Assembly: GCF_014196455.1 (NCBI RefSeq)
Contig: NZ_JACIDS010000004.1
Coordinates: 1-64,000, forward strand
Direction of reading: 5' to 3'
DNA length: 64,000 nt
Origin: Kaistia hirudinis
Lineage (GTDB): Bacteria > Pseudomonadota > Alphaproteobacteria > Rhizobiales > Kaistiaceae
Shown: positions 9,167 through 17,073 of the stretch, in pieces
Layout: each line of letters begins with the position of its first letter
Numbering within the stretch: position 1 is the first letter of the stretch
Position numbers and translations under genes: made by a program
The notes under the pieces: model-generated
The model's input: only the letters and a program-made list of their open reading frames with translations
Databases searched by the model: none
What the model was told of the DNA's origin: nothing

Positions 9167-9889
9167 TCAGGCGCGGACGGGCTTCTCGGGCTCGGCGGCC
9201 TCGTCCCCCGGGAGATCCTTGCCATCGATCTCGGCCAGATAGGCGACGAAGGTGCGGCTGCCCTCGATCAGATCCTGCTCGACCGCCTTGCGGACGGCCT
9301 TCTTGTCCCGCGCCTTGAGGGCATTCAGCAATTGCACATGCTGGTGCTGCCCTTTGTAGGAGGGATGGCCATGCGGATAGAGGAAGGTCAGCAGCGGGCC
9401 GATCTGGATCCAGAGCCGTTCGAGGATCTCGATGAGGTGCGGCATCTCCGACTTGCGGTAGACGGAGAAGTGGAAATCGTAATTGGCTTCCAGCGCCGCC
9501 GGATAATCCTTGGTCTGCTCGGCTACGACCAGCCGCTCATGCATCCGGGCGAGTTCCTCGATGAAGGCATCATCGATATTCGCCATGGCCTGCAGGGTGG
9601 CGTGCGGCTCCAGCATCAGCCGGATCTCGCGCATTTCGAGATATTCCTGCAGCGTGACGCGCCGGACGCGGATGTAGTAGCCCGCCTTCATTTCCAGCGC
9701 GCCATCCTTGACGAGCTGGAACAGCGCTTCGCGCACCGGCGTCTCGCTCGTGCCGAGGCGCTGCGCCAGTTCGCGGATCTTGAGCCGCTCGCCGGGCTTC
9801 AGGCGGGCCGACATCAACTGCTGGCGCAGCTGCAAATAGATCTGGGACGAGAGGCTGCTTGCCTGAACGCCGTTGAGCTGCTGCATCAT
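9167..9889 (-). CDS. GntR-family regulator, FCD type
   Basis: The protein has a winged helix-turn-helix near the N terminus (RLKIRELAQRLGTSETPVRE) and an all-helical FCD ligand domain with metal-ligand-type positions in ANYDFHFSVYR and the C-terminal histidines. Such regulators usually sense a pathway organic acid and repress the adjacent operon. The start is uncertain: tandem ATGs at 9889/9886 are preferred because GntR similarity begins soon after, but ATGs at 9946 and 9967 are in frame and none has a clear ribosome site. It lies between the aldolase/kinase genes and the importer operon and is the best candidate to bind the sites at 8850 and 12017. Confidence 0.85.
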   Translation of the reverse strand: MMQQLNGVQASSLSSQIYLQLRQQLMSARLKPGERLKIRELAQRLGTSETPVREALFQLVKDGALEMKAGYYIRVRRVTLQEYLEMREIRLMLEPHATLQAMANIDDAFIEELARMHERLVVAEQTKDYPAALEANYDFHFSVYRKSEMPHLIEILERLWIQIGPLLTFLYPHGHPSYKGQHQHVQLLNALKARDKKAVRKAVEQDLIEGSRTFVAYLAEIDGKDLPGDEAAEPEKPVRA

Positions 9890-9994
9890 GTTGTCCGGTC
9901 CGACCCCGCTCCCATGGTCTCTAGCGTGTGACGATCGAACTGTCATTTCGCAATCGCTGGCGCTCACGCCGGCGCGATCCGGCCGCGTGCCGCC

Positions 9995-10672
9995 TCAGCG
10001 CCGGGGCGGCGTATCCGGATCCGACAGGAGGCCGACGCCGTAATTGCCATAGCGGGCGCCGACGCGCGCCATCTCCTCGGATGGCAGCAGCACGGGCGTT
10101 CCGGCCTGCATCGCCAGCAGATATTGCCGCGCCAGCGTCTCCAGCTTGACCGTGTTGTTGAACGCCGCTTCGAGCGACTTGCCGATGGCGATCATCCCGT
10201 GATTGGCGAGAAGGCACACGGTCCGGTCCCTGAGCGCCTCGACGGCCGCCTCGGCGAGTTCCGGCGTGCCGAAGGTGGCATAGCGGGCACAGCGCACATC
10301 GTCGCCGCCGAAAGCCGCCACCTGGTAGTGGAAGGCGGGGATGGGCTTCCTGAGGCACGAGAGCGCGACGCAGGCATCGGCATGAGTGTGGACGACCGCC
10401 TGGGCGGTCGGGAAGGCGCGCAGGATCGCCACATGCATGTGGAATTCGCTCGACGGAATGCCGCCGCCGATGACGTCGCCCGCGCCGGTCATGGCGACGA
10501 CCCGTTCGGTCGTCATGTTGGCGGCGTTGGCCCCGGTCGGCGTGATCAGGATCGAGGCGCCGTCGCGACAGCTGATATTGCCGCTGCTGCCATGGTTGAA
10601 GTTCTTCTCCTCCAGCCGCGCCAGCACGGAGAGGATTTGATCCCGCGGGTTGCGCGCATCATCGGCCGCCAT
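9995..10672 (-). CDS. otnC: Class II aldolase/adducin family, probably 3-oxo-tetronate 4-phosphate decarboxylase-like
   Basis: This 225-residue protein has the class II aldolase signature: GNISCRD near residue 32, a catalytic Glu in SSEFHMH, zinc ligands in HTHAD, and a third His in LLANHGM. It starts one base after the stop of a four-carbon acid sugar kinase. In the known OtnK/OtnC pairing, the kinase phosphorylates a 3-oxo-tetronate and the aldolase-fold enzyme decarboxylates it to a triose phosphate. The pairing supports that role, but fuculose- or ribulose-phosphate aldolases share the fold. The start at 10672 was chosen from family similarity and its spacing to the kinase gene. Confidence 0.78.
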   Translation of the reverse strand: MAADDARNPRDQILSVLARLEEKNFNHGSSGNISCRDGASILITPTGANAANMTTERVVAMTGAGDVIGGGIPSSEFHMHVAILRAFPTAQAVVHTHADACVALSCLRKPIPAFHYQVAAFGGDDVRCARYATFGTPELAEAAVEALRDRTVCLLANHGMIAIGKSLEAAFNNTVKLETLARQYLLAMQAGTPVLLPSEEMARVGARYGNYGVGLLSDPDTPPRR

Positions 10673-10673
10673 G

Positions 10674-11951
10674 TCAGATCTCCGCTCGCCGCATGGATTC
10701 AAGGGTCGGCAGGAACATGCCGACCGGTCCGAGCTTGCCGGATTTGAGGCAGAGCCCGATCGGATCATCCCCCTCCGTCGTCGCCCGCGCGACCCCTGGC
10801 CCCTGATAGGCGCCGATGCGGAGCCGGTCGATCCCCAAGCGCTCCACGACCGCGCCCGAAGTCTCGCCGCCGGCGACGACGAAGCGGCGAACGCCCATCT
10901 CGTGCAGGGCGCCAGCGAGCCTGCTCAGAATCTCCTCGGCGAATTTCGCGGCGCCCTCGCGCCCGAGCCGCGCCTGCGCGGCGCTCACCCCATCGGGCGC
11001 CGCCGAGGTGGCGATCGCGACCGGTCCGCTGACCAGATTCTGGCGCGCCCAGGCCAGGCTTTCGCCAATGGCGGCCTCCGGGCCATCTGCGCTCGCAATG
11101 TCGATGCGCAGCACCGGGCGCTGCTGTTCGAACGCGGCCAATTGCTCCAGCGTGCGCTCGGCGCAGCTTCCGGCCAGCACAATCCCGGGGCTCTTGATCG
11201 CGGGCAGCGCCTGTTTGCGCGGCGCGCTGTCCAGCCAGCCTCTCTCCCGCCAGAGCGGCGGAAAATGCTGGACGATCGGGGAATTGCCGGTCACGAGGCG
11301 CCAGTCGGCGGCCAGCGTCGCGAGGGCCGCGAGATCCTCGTCATAGATCGCATCGGCGATCCAGTACTTCACGCCGCGACCGCCGGCCTCCTCGACATAG
11401 CCGCGCAACGGTTCGCCGCCATGGCGCACGAGGCGGTGGGGGAGGAAACCGACCTTGGCCCGCGTCTGGCGCTGCAGCACCCGGACGAGGTCGGGGTCGG
11501 TCATCGGTGTCAGCGGATCGAAGCGCTTCGGCGAATCCGAGACCAGCTCGGAGCCAACGAAGAGGTGGCCATTATAGACAGTCCGGCCGGCTGCCGGCGC
11601 CGTCGGGCAGAAGAGGGTACGATCTTCGCCGACCATTTCGAGGAGCCGATCGGTGACCGGGCCGATATTGCCCTCATCGGTCGAATCGAAGGTCGCGCAA
11701 TATTTGAAGAAAAGCTGTCGCGCGCCGGCGCCGAGCAGCGCTTCTGCTGCGCTCGCGCATTGCCGTGTGGCATCGGCGGCTGGAATGACGCGGGTCTTCT
11801 GCGCGACCACCATCACCGGCTCCGGCGCGCTCGAAGCCACCAGCTCGGGCCTGGTCACGAAGCCGCAGCCGACCCCGAGCGCCACGAACATGGACGCCGT
11901 CTCCATGCCGCCGGTCAGGTCGTCAGCGATCACGCCCATGATCGTCTGCAT
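10674..11951 (-). CDS. otnK: Four-carbon acid sugar kinase (DUF1537 family), OtnK-like
   Basis: This roughly 425-residue protein opens with GVIADDLTGGMETA, the signature of the four-carbon acid sugar kinase family. It carries the C-terminal VVAGGETSGAVVERLG nucleotide-binding segment. Family members phosphorylate 3-oxo-tetronates, threonate or erythronate. The start at 11951 is preferred because GGGAGAAGC stands immediately before it; an in-frame ATG at 12041 would run across the operator-like site. The aldolase gene follows directly. Dehydrogenase and isomerase genes of the standard tetronate pathways are not next to it. Confidence 0.82.
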   Translation of the reverse strand: MQTIMGVIADDLTGGMETASMFVALGVGCGFVTRPELVASSAPEPVMVVAQKTRVIPAADATRQCASAAEALLGAGARQLFFKYCATFDSTDEGNIGPVTDRLLEMVGEDRTLFCPTAPAAGRTVYNGHLFVGSELVSDSPKRFDPLTPMTDPDLVRVLQRQTRAKVGFLPHRLVRHGGEPLRGYVEEAGGRGVKYWIADAIYDEDLAALATLAADWRLVTGNSPIVQHFPPLWRERGWLDSAPRKQALPAIKSPGIVLAGSCAERTLEQLAAFEQQRPVLRIDIASADGPEAAIGESLAWARQNLVSGPVAIATSAAPDGVSAAQARLGREGAAKFAEEILSRLAGALHEMGVRRFVVAGGETSGAVVERLGIDRLRIGAYQGPGVARATTEGDDPIGLCLKSGKLGPVGMFLPTLESMRRAEI

Positions 11952-12016
11952 CGCTTCTCCCATCACCAGGCACCCGTTCGAGGCCGCATCGTCATCCGGC
12001 TCATCTTGCGTCCGTA

Positions 12017-12033
12017 TGATACATGATATATCA
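12017..12033. promoter_or_regulatory. Operator-like palindrome between the kinase and PLP-enzyme genes
   Basis: TGATACATGATATATCA agrees with its own reverse complement at 14 of 17 positions and with the site at 8850-8866 at 14 of 17. It lies between divergent genes, so one bound protein could control both directions. The FCD-type GntR protein encoded nearby is the probable ligand-dependent binder. Confidence 0.6.
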
Positions 12034-12102
12034 AAATTCAAAATCGCCAGGCAAGCGAGACCGGTTCGAATCGCTGCCGGCCATGATCATGGAGGATGTC
12101 CG

Positions 12103-13329
12103 ATGGACCTGCCGCTGGAAGATTTGGACCAGGCGCTGCGCAGCCGTGCCGCGCGTGTCATCCCCGGCGGCATGTGGGGCCATCAGAACATCACGCGGAT
12201 GCCGGTTGGCTATCCGCAATATTTCTCCCGCGCCGAAGGCTGCCGCACCTGGGACGCCAATGGTCGCGGCTATATCGACTATATCTGCGCCTGGGGTCCG
12301 ATGATCCTCGGCTATGGCGACCCGGAGGTCGAGGCCGCGGCCGAGGCGCAGCGCCGTCTCGGCGACGGCATGAACGGCCCGAGCGCGCGGCTCGTCGAGC
12401 TTGCCGAACTCGTCGTCGACGTGGTGCCGCATGCCGATTGGGCGATGTTCTCCAAGAACGGGACCGACGCGACCACGGCCTGCCTCACCATCGCGCGGGC
12501 GGGGACAGGCCGGCGCAAGATCATCCTGGCGCGGGGCGCCTATCACGGTGCTATCCCTTGGTGCTCGCCGTCAGTCGTCGGCGTGACCGAGGAAGACCGC
12601 GCCCATCTGATCTATTTTGATTACAACGACATAGCGAGCCTCGAAAACGCCGTCGATCAGGCGGGCGATGATCTCGCCGCCATCCTCGTCTCGGCGTTCA
12701 AGCACGATCTCGGCAAGGAGCATGTGCTGCCGACGGTCGATTTCGCCCGCCGTGCGCGCGCTCTGGCCGATGCGACCGGCGCGGCGCTGATCGTCGACGA
12801 TGTGCGCGCCGGCTTCCGGCTCGATCTCGGCGGCAGCTGGGAATGCGTCGGCGTCCGGCCGGATCTCGCGGCCTGGAGCAAGGCGATCGCCAACGGCTAT
12901 GCGCTGGCGGCCGTTACGGGCAATGACCGCTTCCGCGAAGGAGCGACGAAGATCTTCACCACGGGTTCGTTCTGGACGGCTTCCGTCTCGATGGCGGCGG
13001 CGATCGCCACGATCTCCAAGCTGCGCCGCATCGATGCCGTCGGGATCATGACGCGGATGGGCCAGCGGCTCCGCGACGGGCTCGCCCATCAGGCGGCGCG
13101 GCACGGCGTCGGCCTGCAGCAGAGCGGTCCGGTGCAGATGCCGCTCGTCCTGTTCGAGGGCGATGCCGACAGGCGTCTCGGCCATGCGTTCTGCTTGGCG
13201 CTGCTGGAGCGTGGGGTCTACATGCACCCGACCCACACCATGTTCCTCTCGGCCGCGCATACCGAGGCCGACATCGACGCGACCCTCGCCGCAACGGACG
13301 AAGCGCTGGCCGCCGTCGCGCGGCTCTGA
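12103..13329 (+). CDS. Class III PLP-dependent aminotransferase/aminomutase
   Basis: This 408-residue protein resembles glutamate-1-semialdehyde aminomutase-like class III enzymes. It has FSKNGTDATT near residue 113 for the PLP phosphate, an Asp pair in LIVDDVRAGFR for the PLP nitrogen, and the Schiff-base Lys in AAWSKAIANGY near 262. It moves an amino group within or between small carbonyl compounds. A GGAGG ribosome site precedes the ATG at 12103. It is not a haem-pathway gene by context: it is divergent from the kinase-aldolase genes and shares their operator-like site. The substrate is probably an intermediate of that pathway. Confidence 0.83.
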   Translation: MDLPLEDLDQALRSRAARVIPGGMWGHQNITRMPVGYPQYFSRAEGCRTWDANGRGYIDYICAWGPMILGYGDPEVEAAAEAQRRLGDGMNGPSARLVELAELVVDVVPHADWAMFSKNGTDATTACLTIARAGTGRRKIILARGAYHGAIPWCSPSVVGVTEEDRAHLIYFDYNDIASLENAVDQAGDDLAAILVSAFKHDLGKEHVLPTVDFARRARALADATGAALIVDDVRAGFRLDLGGSWECVGVRPDLAAWSKAIANGYALAAVTGNDRFREGATKIFTTGSFWTASVSMAAAIATISKLRRIDAVGIMTRMGQRLRDGLAHQAARHGVGLQQSGPVQMPLVLFEGDADRRLGHAFCLALLERGVYMHPTHTMFLSAAHTEADIDATLAATDEALAAVARL

Positions 13330-13347
13330 GCTTTTCCGCGCGCGGCG

Positions 13348-13833
13348 TCAGCCGAGGGCGTTCGACCGGGCGAGGGCGGTATCCTCGCCTTGGGCGGCGT
13401 CCGACGCGGGCTTCCGATCGAGGATCCAGCGGGCCAGCGCCATGCCGGCGATCAGGGCGACGACGAAGACGATCGTACCGGGGGCGAGCAGGGCGAGCGA
13501 GGCGACCGCCGGGCCGGGGCAGAAGCCCGAAAGGCCCCATCCGATGCCGAAAATCGCCGGTCCGATCAGCACGCGGGCATCGATATCCGACCGGCTCGGC
13601 CAGTGGAACTGACGCGCCAGGACGGGCCGGGCGCGGCGTGCCGCGATGCGGAAGCCGATCGCTGCGACGATCACGGCGCCGCCGAGCACGAAGGCGAGGC
13701 TCGGGTCCCAGCTTCCGGCGAAATCCAGGAAATTCAGCACCTTCGCCGGGTCGAGCATGCCGGAAATCACGAGACCGCTGCCGAAGAGCAGGCCGGCCAG
13801 GGCATAGACGAGAAGGGTCATGGCGGACCTCAT
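13348..13833 (-). CDS. YeeE/YedE-type transporter, second half (DUF6691-like)
   Basis: This 161-residue membrane protein has about four transmembrane helices, LLFGSGLVISGMLDP near the start, and GWGLSGFCPGPA with the conserved Cys. Two such half-size proteins together equal one full-length YeeE/TsuA-like transporter for thiosulfate or related sulfur compounds. Its start at 13833 overlaps the stop of the companion gene as ATGA. The sulfur role is inferred from the family. Confidence 0.82.
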   Translation of the reverse strand: MRSAMTLLVYALAGLLFGSGLVISGMLDPAKVLNFLDFAGSWDPSLAFVLGGAVIVAAIGFRIAARRARPVLARQFHWPSRSDIDARVLIGPAIFGIGWGLSGFCPGPAVASLALLAPGTIVFVVALIAGMALARWILDRKPASDAAQGEDTALARSNALG

Positions 13834-14258
13834 GCCAGATGCCGGGTCACGAAGACCGTCACGACCGCGGTGGCCATGAAGACGAGGGTCGCGACCAGCG
13901 AGCGGGACGACAGGCGCGCCAGCCCGCAGACGCCGTGCCCGCTGGTGCAGCCATTGCCGATGATGGTTCCGAAGCCCACCAGCACTCCTGCCAGGGCCAG
14001 CAGGCCGAGCTTCGGCGAGACGGTCTGCTCGATCGCGTAGCCGCCGGCCTCGAACAGGAGCGGCGCGGCGACCAGCCCGGCGACGAACAGGGCGCGCCCC
14101 GCGAGGCCGCCGTCGCGGCTCCATGGCGGCAGCAGCCGACCGACAATGTCGCTGATCCCCGCGATGCGGCCGTTGAAGACGATCAGCACGGCAGCCGACA
14201 AGCCGATGAGCCCTCCGCCGAGCAGGGATGCCCATGGTGTGAAGGTCGTGGCGGTCAT
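13830..14258 (-). CDS. YeeE/YedE-type transporter, first half
   Basis: This 142-residue membrane protein contains GGGLIGLSAAVLIVFNGRIAG and the Cys motif GNGCTSGHGVCGL, the substrate path of YeeE/YedE transporters. It is coupled to the following half-transporter gene. No sulfur-oxidation, rhodanese or sulfurtransferase gene is adjacent to narrow its role. Confidence 0.82.
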   Translation of the reverse strand: MTATTFTPWASLLGGGLIGLSAAVLIVFNGRIAGISDIVGRLLPPWSRDGGLAGRALFVAGLVAAPLLFEAGGYAIEQTVSPKLGLLALAGVLVGFGTIIGNGCTSGHGVCGLARLSSRSLVATLVFMATAVVTVFVTRHLA

Positions 14259-14482
14259 GGCACTTCTCGTCTCGCGGCTTGCATCCAGCCAGTAGCCGTC
14301 CGTTCTCGAACGCGTCAAACCGGCTTTGCCGAATTTAGCCGCGATGACGCATCGCTTCGTTCCAAAGCTGCCGATGTTCCGGGAACGATTGCGCACGAAA
14401 CCGGCCTGTTGGGCAAAAGACGTGCGCGTCAGCGTCGTCGGCCGCGCCCGGCGTGACGGCTTCACGCCGAGCCGGAAAACCG

Positions 14483-15328
14483 TCATCCGCCATGCTCGGC
14501 CCGAAAGCCTGTCGGGCTGCGGCCGTTCAGGCGGCGGAAGTCGCGGCTGAAATGATAGGGGTCCGCATAGCCGCAGCGGCGTCCGACCTCGGCGACGCTG
14601 AGCGCGTGATCGGCCAGCAGCCGGCTGGCACGGTTGATCCGTTCATGGCGCAGCCAGCTGATCGGCGAGACGCCGAACTGCTTCCTGAAGACGCGGTGGA
14701 GCTGCGATGGGCTGAGGGCCGCGAGGCCCGCCATGTCGGGGATGGTCCAGGGCCGGTCGACCTCCGCGCGCATACGGTCCAGCAGCGCACCGAGCCGCCC
14801 TCCCGCCGGATCGGCGACGATCAGCCCGTCCCGTCGCGAGCGGCGCAGCAGCACCTCGGCGAGGATCGCGGCGATCCCGGCGCTGATGAGCGCGGGCGCC
14901 ACCGGGCTCGGCGATCGGATCGCGGCGATCGTCTCGTCGAAGACGGGCCGGATCTCGGCGCCGAGATCGGCGGCGAAGACCGGATCGCGCGCGGCGCCGC
15001 CCATCTCATGCGCGGCATCGAGCCCCGTTCCGGATCCGACTCCGACCCAGAGATAGGCCCAGCCCGGGGCGCCGGGCGCACAGCCATGTGCGTATCGGCC
15101 GGCCGTCTTCAGCCAGACGATGTCGCCGGGATTGGCGAGGTGCGTCACGTCGTCGATATCGACCTGGCCCCGACCTTCGACGCACAGCATGAAGGCGTGC
15201 TCGTGGTAGCGGGCGGTGATCGGCGGCAGGCCCGGCAGCGCCGTCCGCTGCCCGCCGCCGACGACCTGATAGGGCACGGCCGGATCGAGCGGGTGCGGCG
15301 CGCGCAGATGGAGACGCTCCTCGAGCAT
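14483..15328 (-). CDS. AraC-family transcriptional regulator
   Basis: This 281-residue protein has an N-terminal cupin-like ligand domain (HEHAFMLCVEGRGQVDID near residue 41). The C-terminal pair of helix-turn-helix motifs includes LSPSQLHRVFRKQFGVSP and VGRRCGYADPYHFSRDFRR, diagnostic of AraC/XylS proteins. It is divergent from the P450 operon with 114 bases between starts, so it is probably the activator of that operon. Confidence 0.9.
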   Translation of the reverse strand: MLEERLHLRAPHPLDPAVPYQVVGGGQRTALPGLPPITARYHEHAFMLCVEGRGQVDIDDVTHLANPGDIVWLKTAGRYAHGCAPGAPGWAYLWVGVGSGTGLDAAHEMGGAARDPVFAADLGAEIRPVFDETIAAIRSPSPVAPALISAGIAAILAEVLLRRSRRDGLIVADPAGGRLGALLDRMRAEVDRPWTIPDMAGLAALSPSQLHRVFRKQFGVSPISWLRHERINRASRLLADHALSVAEVGRRCGYADPYHFSRDFRRLNGRSPTGFRAEHGG

Positions 15329-15340
15329 GTCCGGACGAAA

Positions 15341-15352
15341 GCATGGCCATGC
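15341..15352. promoter_or_regulatory. Perfect 12-base palindrome in the AraC/P450 divergent promoter
   Basis: GCATGGCCATGC is a perfect palindrome 13-24 bases upstream of the AraC-type regulator start. AraC proteins usually bind direct repeats, so it may be a site for another factor or chance. It is recorded because the whole divergent region is only 114 bases. Confidence 0.3.
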
Positions 15353-15442
15353 GCGTTTTGTCCATCTGATTGAGAGCGGGGTGCATTTTCTTCAGTCCGG
15401 TCCCGACTAGTCTCTTGCGCACCGCACCAGGGACTTCACCAC

Positions 15443-16678
15443 ATGCCGGCCCAAGCCGCCCCGTTTCGCTTCGATCCGCTCTCTACTGAATTCGCGGCCG
15501 ATCCCTATGCCGTTTATGCCCGGATGCGCGCGCTGGACGGGCTCTTTCCCTTTCCCGAGCTCGGCATGCTGCTCGTCACGCGGCAGCGCGACGTCGCCGC
15601 TATCGTGGCCGATATGCGCCTGCCGCGCATGCCGGCGGGCATCCTCGACGCGGACGAACTGAAGCGCCGCCAGCGGCAGGACAATTTCCACGACATGCCG
15701 AACCATGCGCGGTTCGTACAGTTCTCGATGCTCAACAGCGACGGCGCGGTGCACGACCGACTGCGCCGGCAGGTCTTCCGCATGTTCACGCCGGCGCTGA
15801 TCGCCGGGCAGCGTGCGGCGATCGAGGCCTATGTCAGCCGGCTGATCTCGGACCTCGCCGGCGCAGGCGAGATCGATTTCGTCGCCGATCTGGCCGTGCA
15901 TGTCCCGGGTCACGTGATCGGGCATCTGCTCGGCGTGCCGGACGCTGATTGCCCGATGCTGCGCCGGTGGTCCGAGAACATCGTGCAGTATTTCGACGTC
16001 GATCGCTCGGCGGAACGCAAGGCGCTCGCCGAAGCGACGGCGGCGGAGTTCGCGGATTATCTCCGCGCACTGAAGGCCGATCGCCTGCGCGCGCCCAAGG
16101 ACGACCTCGTCACGCGCCTCGTCGAGGCGGAACGCGCCGGCGAGATGAGCGAGGACGAGTTCATCTCGACCGCCATGCTCATCCTGATGGCGGGGCATGG
16201 CTCGACGATCGATGTGCTCGGCAGCGGCATGCATGCGCTGTTGCGCTTTCCGCAGGAAATGGAGCGGCTGAGGGCCGATCCCGCCCTGATGCCGACCGCC
16301 GTGCAGGAGATGTTCCGCTTCGAATCGCCCCTGCCGTTCTTCGATCGCTATGCGGCGGAGGAGGTGGAAGTCGGCGGCGCGCTTTATCCGCGCGGCACGC
16401 GTTTCGGATTGCTCTATGGCGCGGCCAATCGCGACGAGGAACAATTCGCCGACCCGGACCGCTTCGATGTCGGCCGCACGCCGAACCGGCACCTCGCCTT
16501 TGGCGGCGGCGCGCATTTCTGCCTCGGCAATCACCTCGCCCGTCTCGACATGGACATCATCTTCTCGACGCTCTTCCGGACCTTCCGGCGGATCGAACTG
16601 GTCGAGGCGCCACTCTACAAGCGCAGCCTTTCCGTGCGTGGACCGATGGCGCTGAAACTGCGCCTCGAGGCTGCCTGA
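15443..16678 (+). CDS. Cytochrome P450
   Basis: This 411-residue soluble bacterial P450 has the I-helix segment AGHGST (250-255) with the oxygen-activating Thr, the ExxR motif at 289-292, and the haem loop FGGGAHFCLGNHLAR with the axial Cys at about 360. It lacks a membrane anchor. It hydroxylates or dealkylates a small organic molecule using electrons from a ferredoxin, which the next gene encodes. A separate ferredoxin reductase is not present in the window. It is the first gene of a four-gene operon ending with a deaminase-like amidohydrolase, so a nitrogenous heterocycle is a plausible substrate. Confidence 0.93.
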   Translation: MPAQAAPFRFDPLSTEFAADPYAVYARMRALDGLFPFPELGMLLVTRQRDVAAIVADMRLPRMPAGILDADELKRRQRQDNFHDMPNHARFVQFSMLNSDGAVHDRLRRQVFRMFTPALIAGQRAAIEAYVSRLISDLAGAGEIDFVADLAVHVPGHVIGHLLGVPDADCPMLRRWSENIVQYFDVDRSAERKALAEATAAEFADYLRALKADRLRAPKDDLVTRLVEAERAGEMSEDEFISTAMLILMAGHGSTIDVLGSGMHALLRFPQEMERLRADPALMPTAVQEMFRFESPLPFFDRYAAEEVEVGGALYPRGTRFGLLYGAANRDEEQFADPDRFDVGRTPNRHLAFGGGAHFCLGNHLARLDMDIIFSTLFRTFRRIELVEAPLYKRSLSVRGPMALKLRLEAA

Positions 16679-16741
16679 CATGGCTCGCCCGACGTCGTCT
16701 TCCTTCCGCCTGACTCTCGCCGATCGCCACGGAGCCCTATG

Positions 16742-17062
16742 ATGCCGCGTATCACCTTCGTCGAGGCCGACGGCCGCACCACGGAGGCCGATGGCGTCGT
16801 GGGACAGAGCGTGATGGCGGTGGCCGTGGCGGCGGGGATCGAGGCGATCCTCGCCGAATGCGGCGGCGCCTGCGCCTGCGGCACGTGCCACTGCCATGTG
16901 GACGCCACCTGGATCGACCGGCTGCCGCCGCCGACGGAGACCGAGGCCGCGATGATCGAATGCGTGGTCGATCCGCGACAGGAAAGCCGGTTGACCTGCC
17001 AGATCCGGCTGACCGATGCTCTGGACGGACTGGTGCTCCATGTCCCGGCCACGCAATATTGA
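16742..17062 (+). CDS. [2Fe-2S] ferredoxin, putidaredoxin/adrenodoxin type
   Basis: This 106-residue protein has Cys at about 40, 46, 49 and 86, exactly the C-x5-C-x2-C...C spacing of P450-partner ferredoxins. It very probably delivers electrons to the P450 encoded 60 bases upstream. Tandem ATGs at 16739 and 16742 follow a GGAG ribosome site; the second has the better spacing. Confidence 0.92.
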   Translation: MPRITFVEADGRTTEADGVVGQSVMAVAVAAGIEAILAECGGACACGTCHCHVDATWIDRLPPPTETEAAMIECVVDPRQESRLTCQIRLTDALDGLVLHVPATQY

Positions 17063-17073
17063 GGGCAAGCCCG

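Noticed and set aside
12103-13329. Calling the class III PLP enzyme HemL (glutamate-1-semialdehyde aminomutase of haem synthesis)
   Set aside because: Alphaproteobacteria normally make aminolevulinate with ALA synthase, and the gene is in a catabolic regulon.
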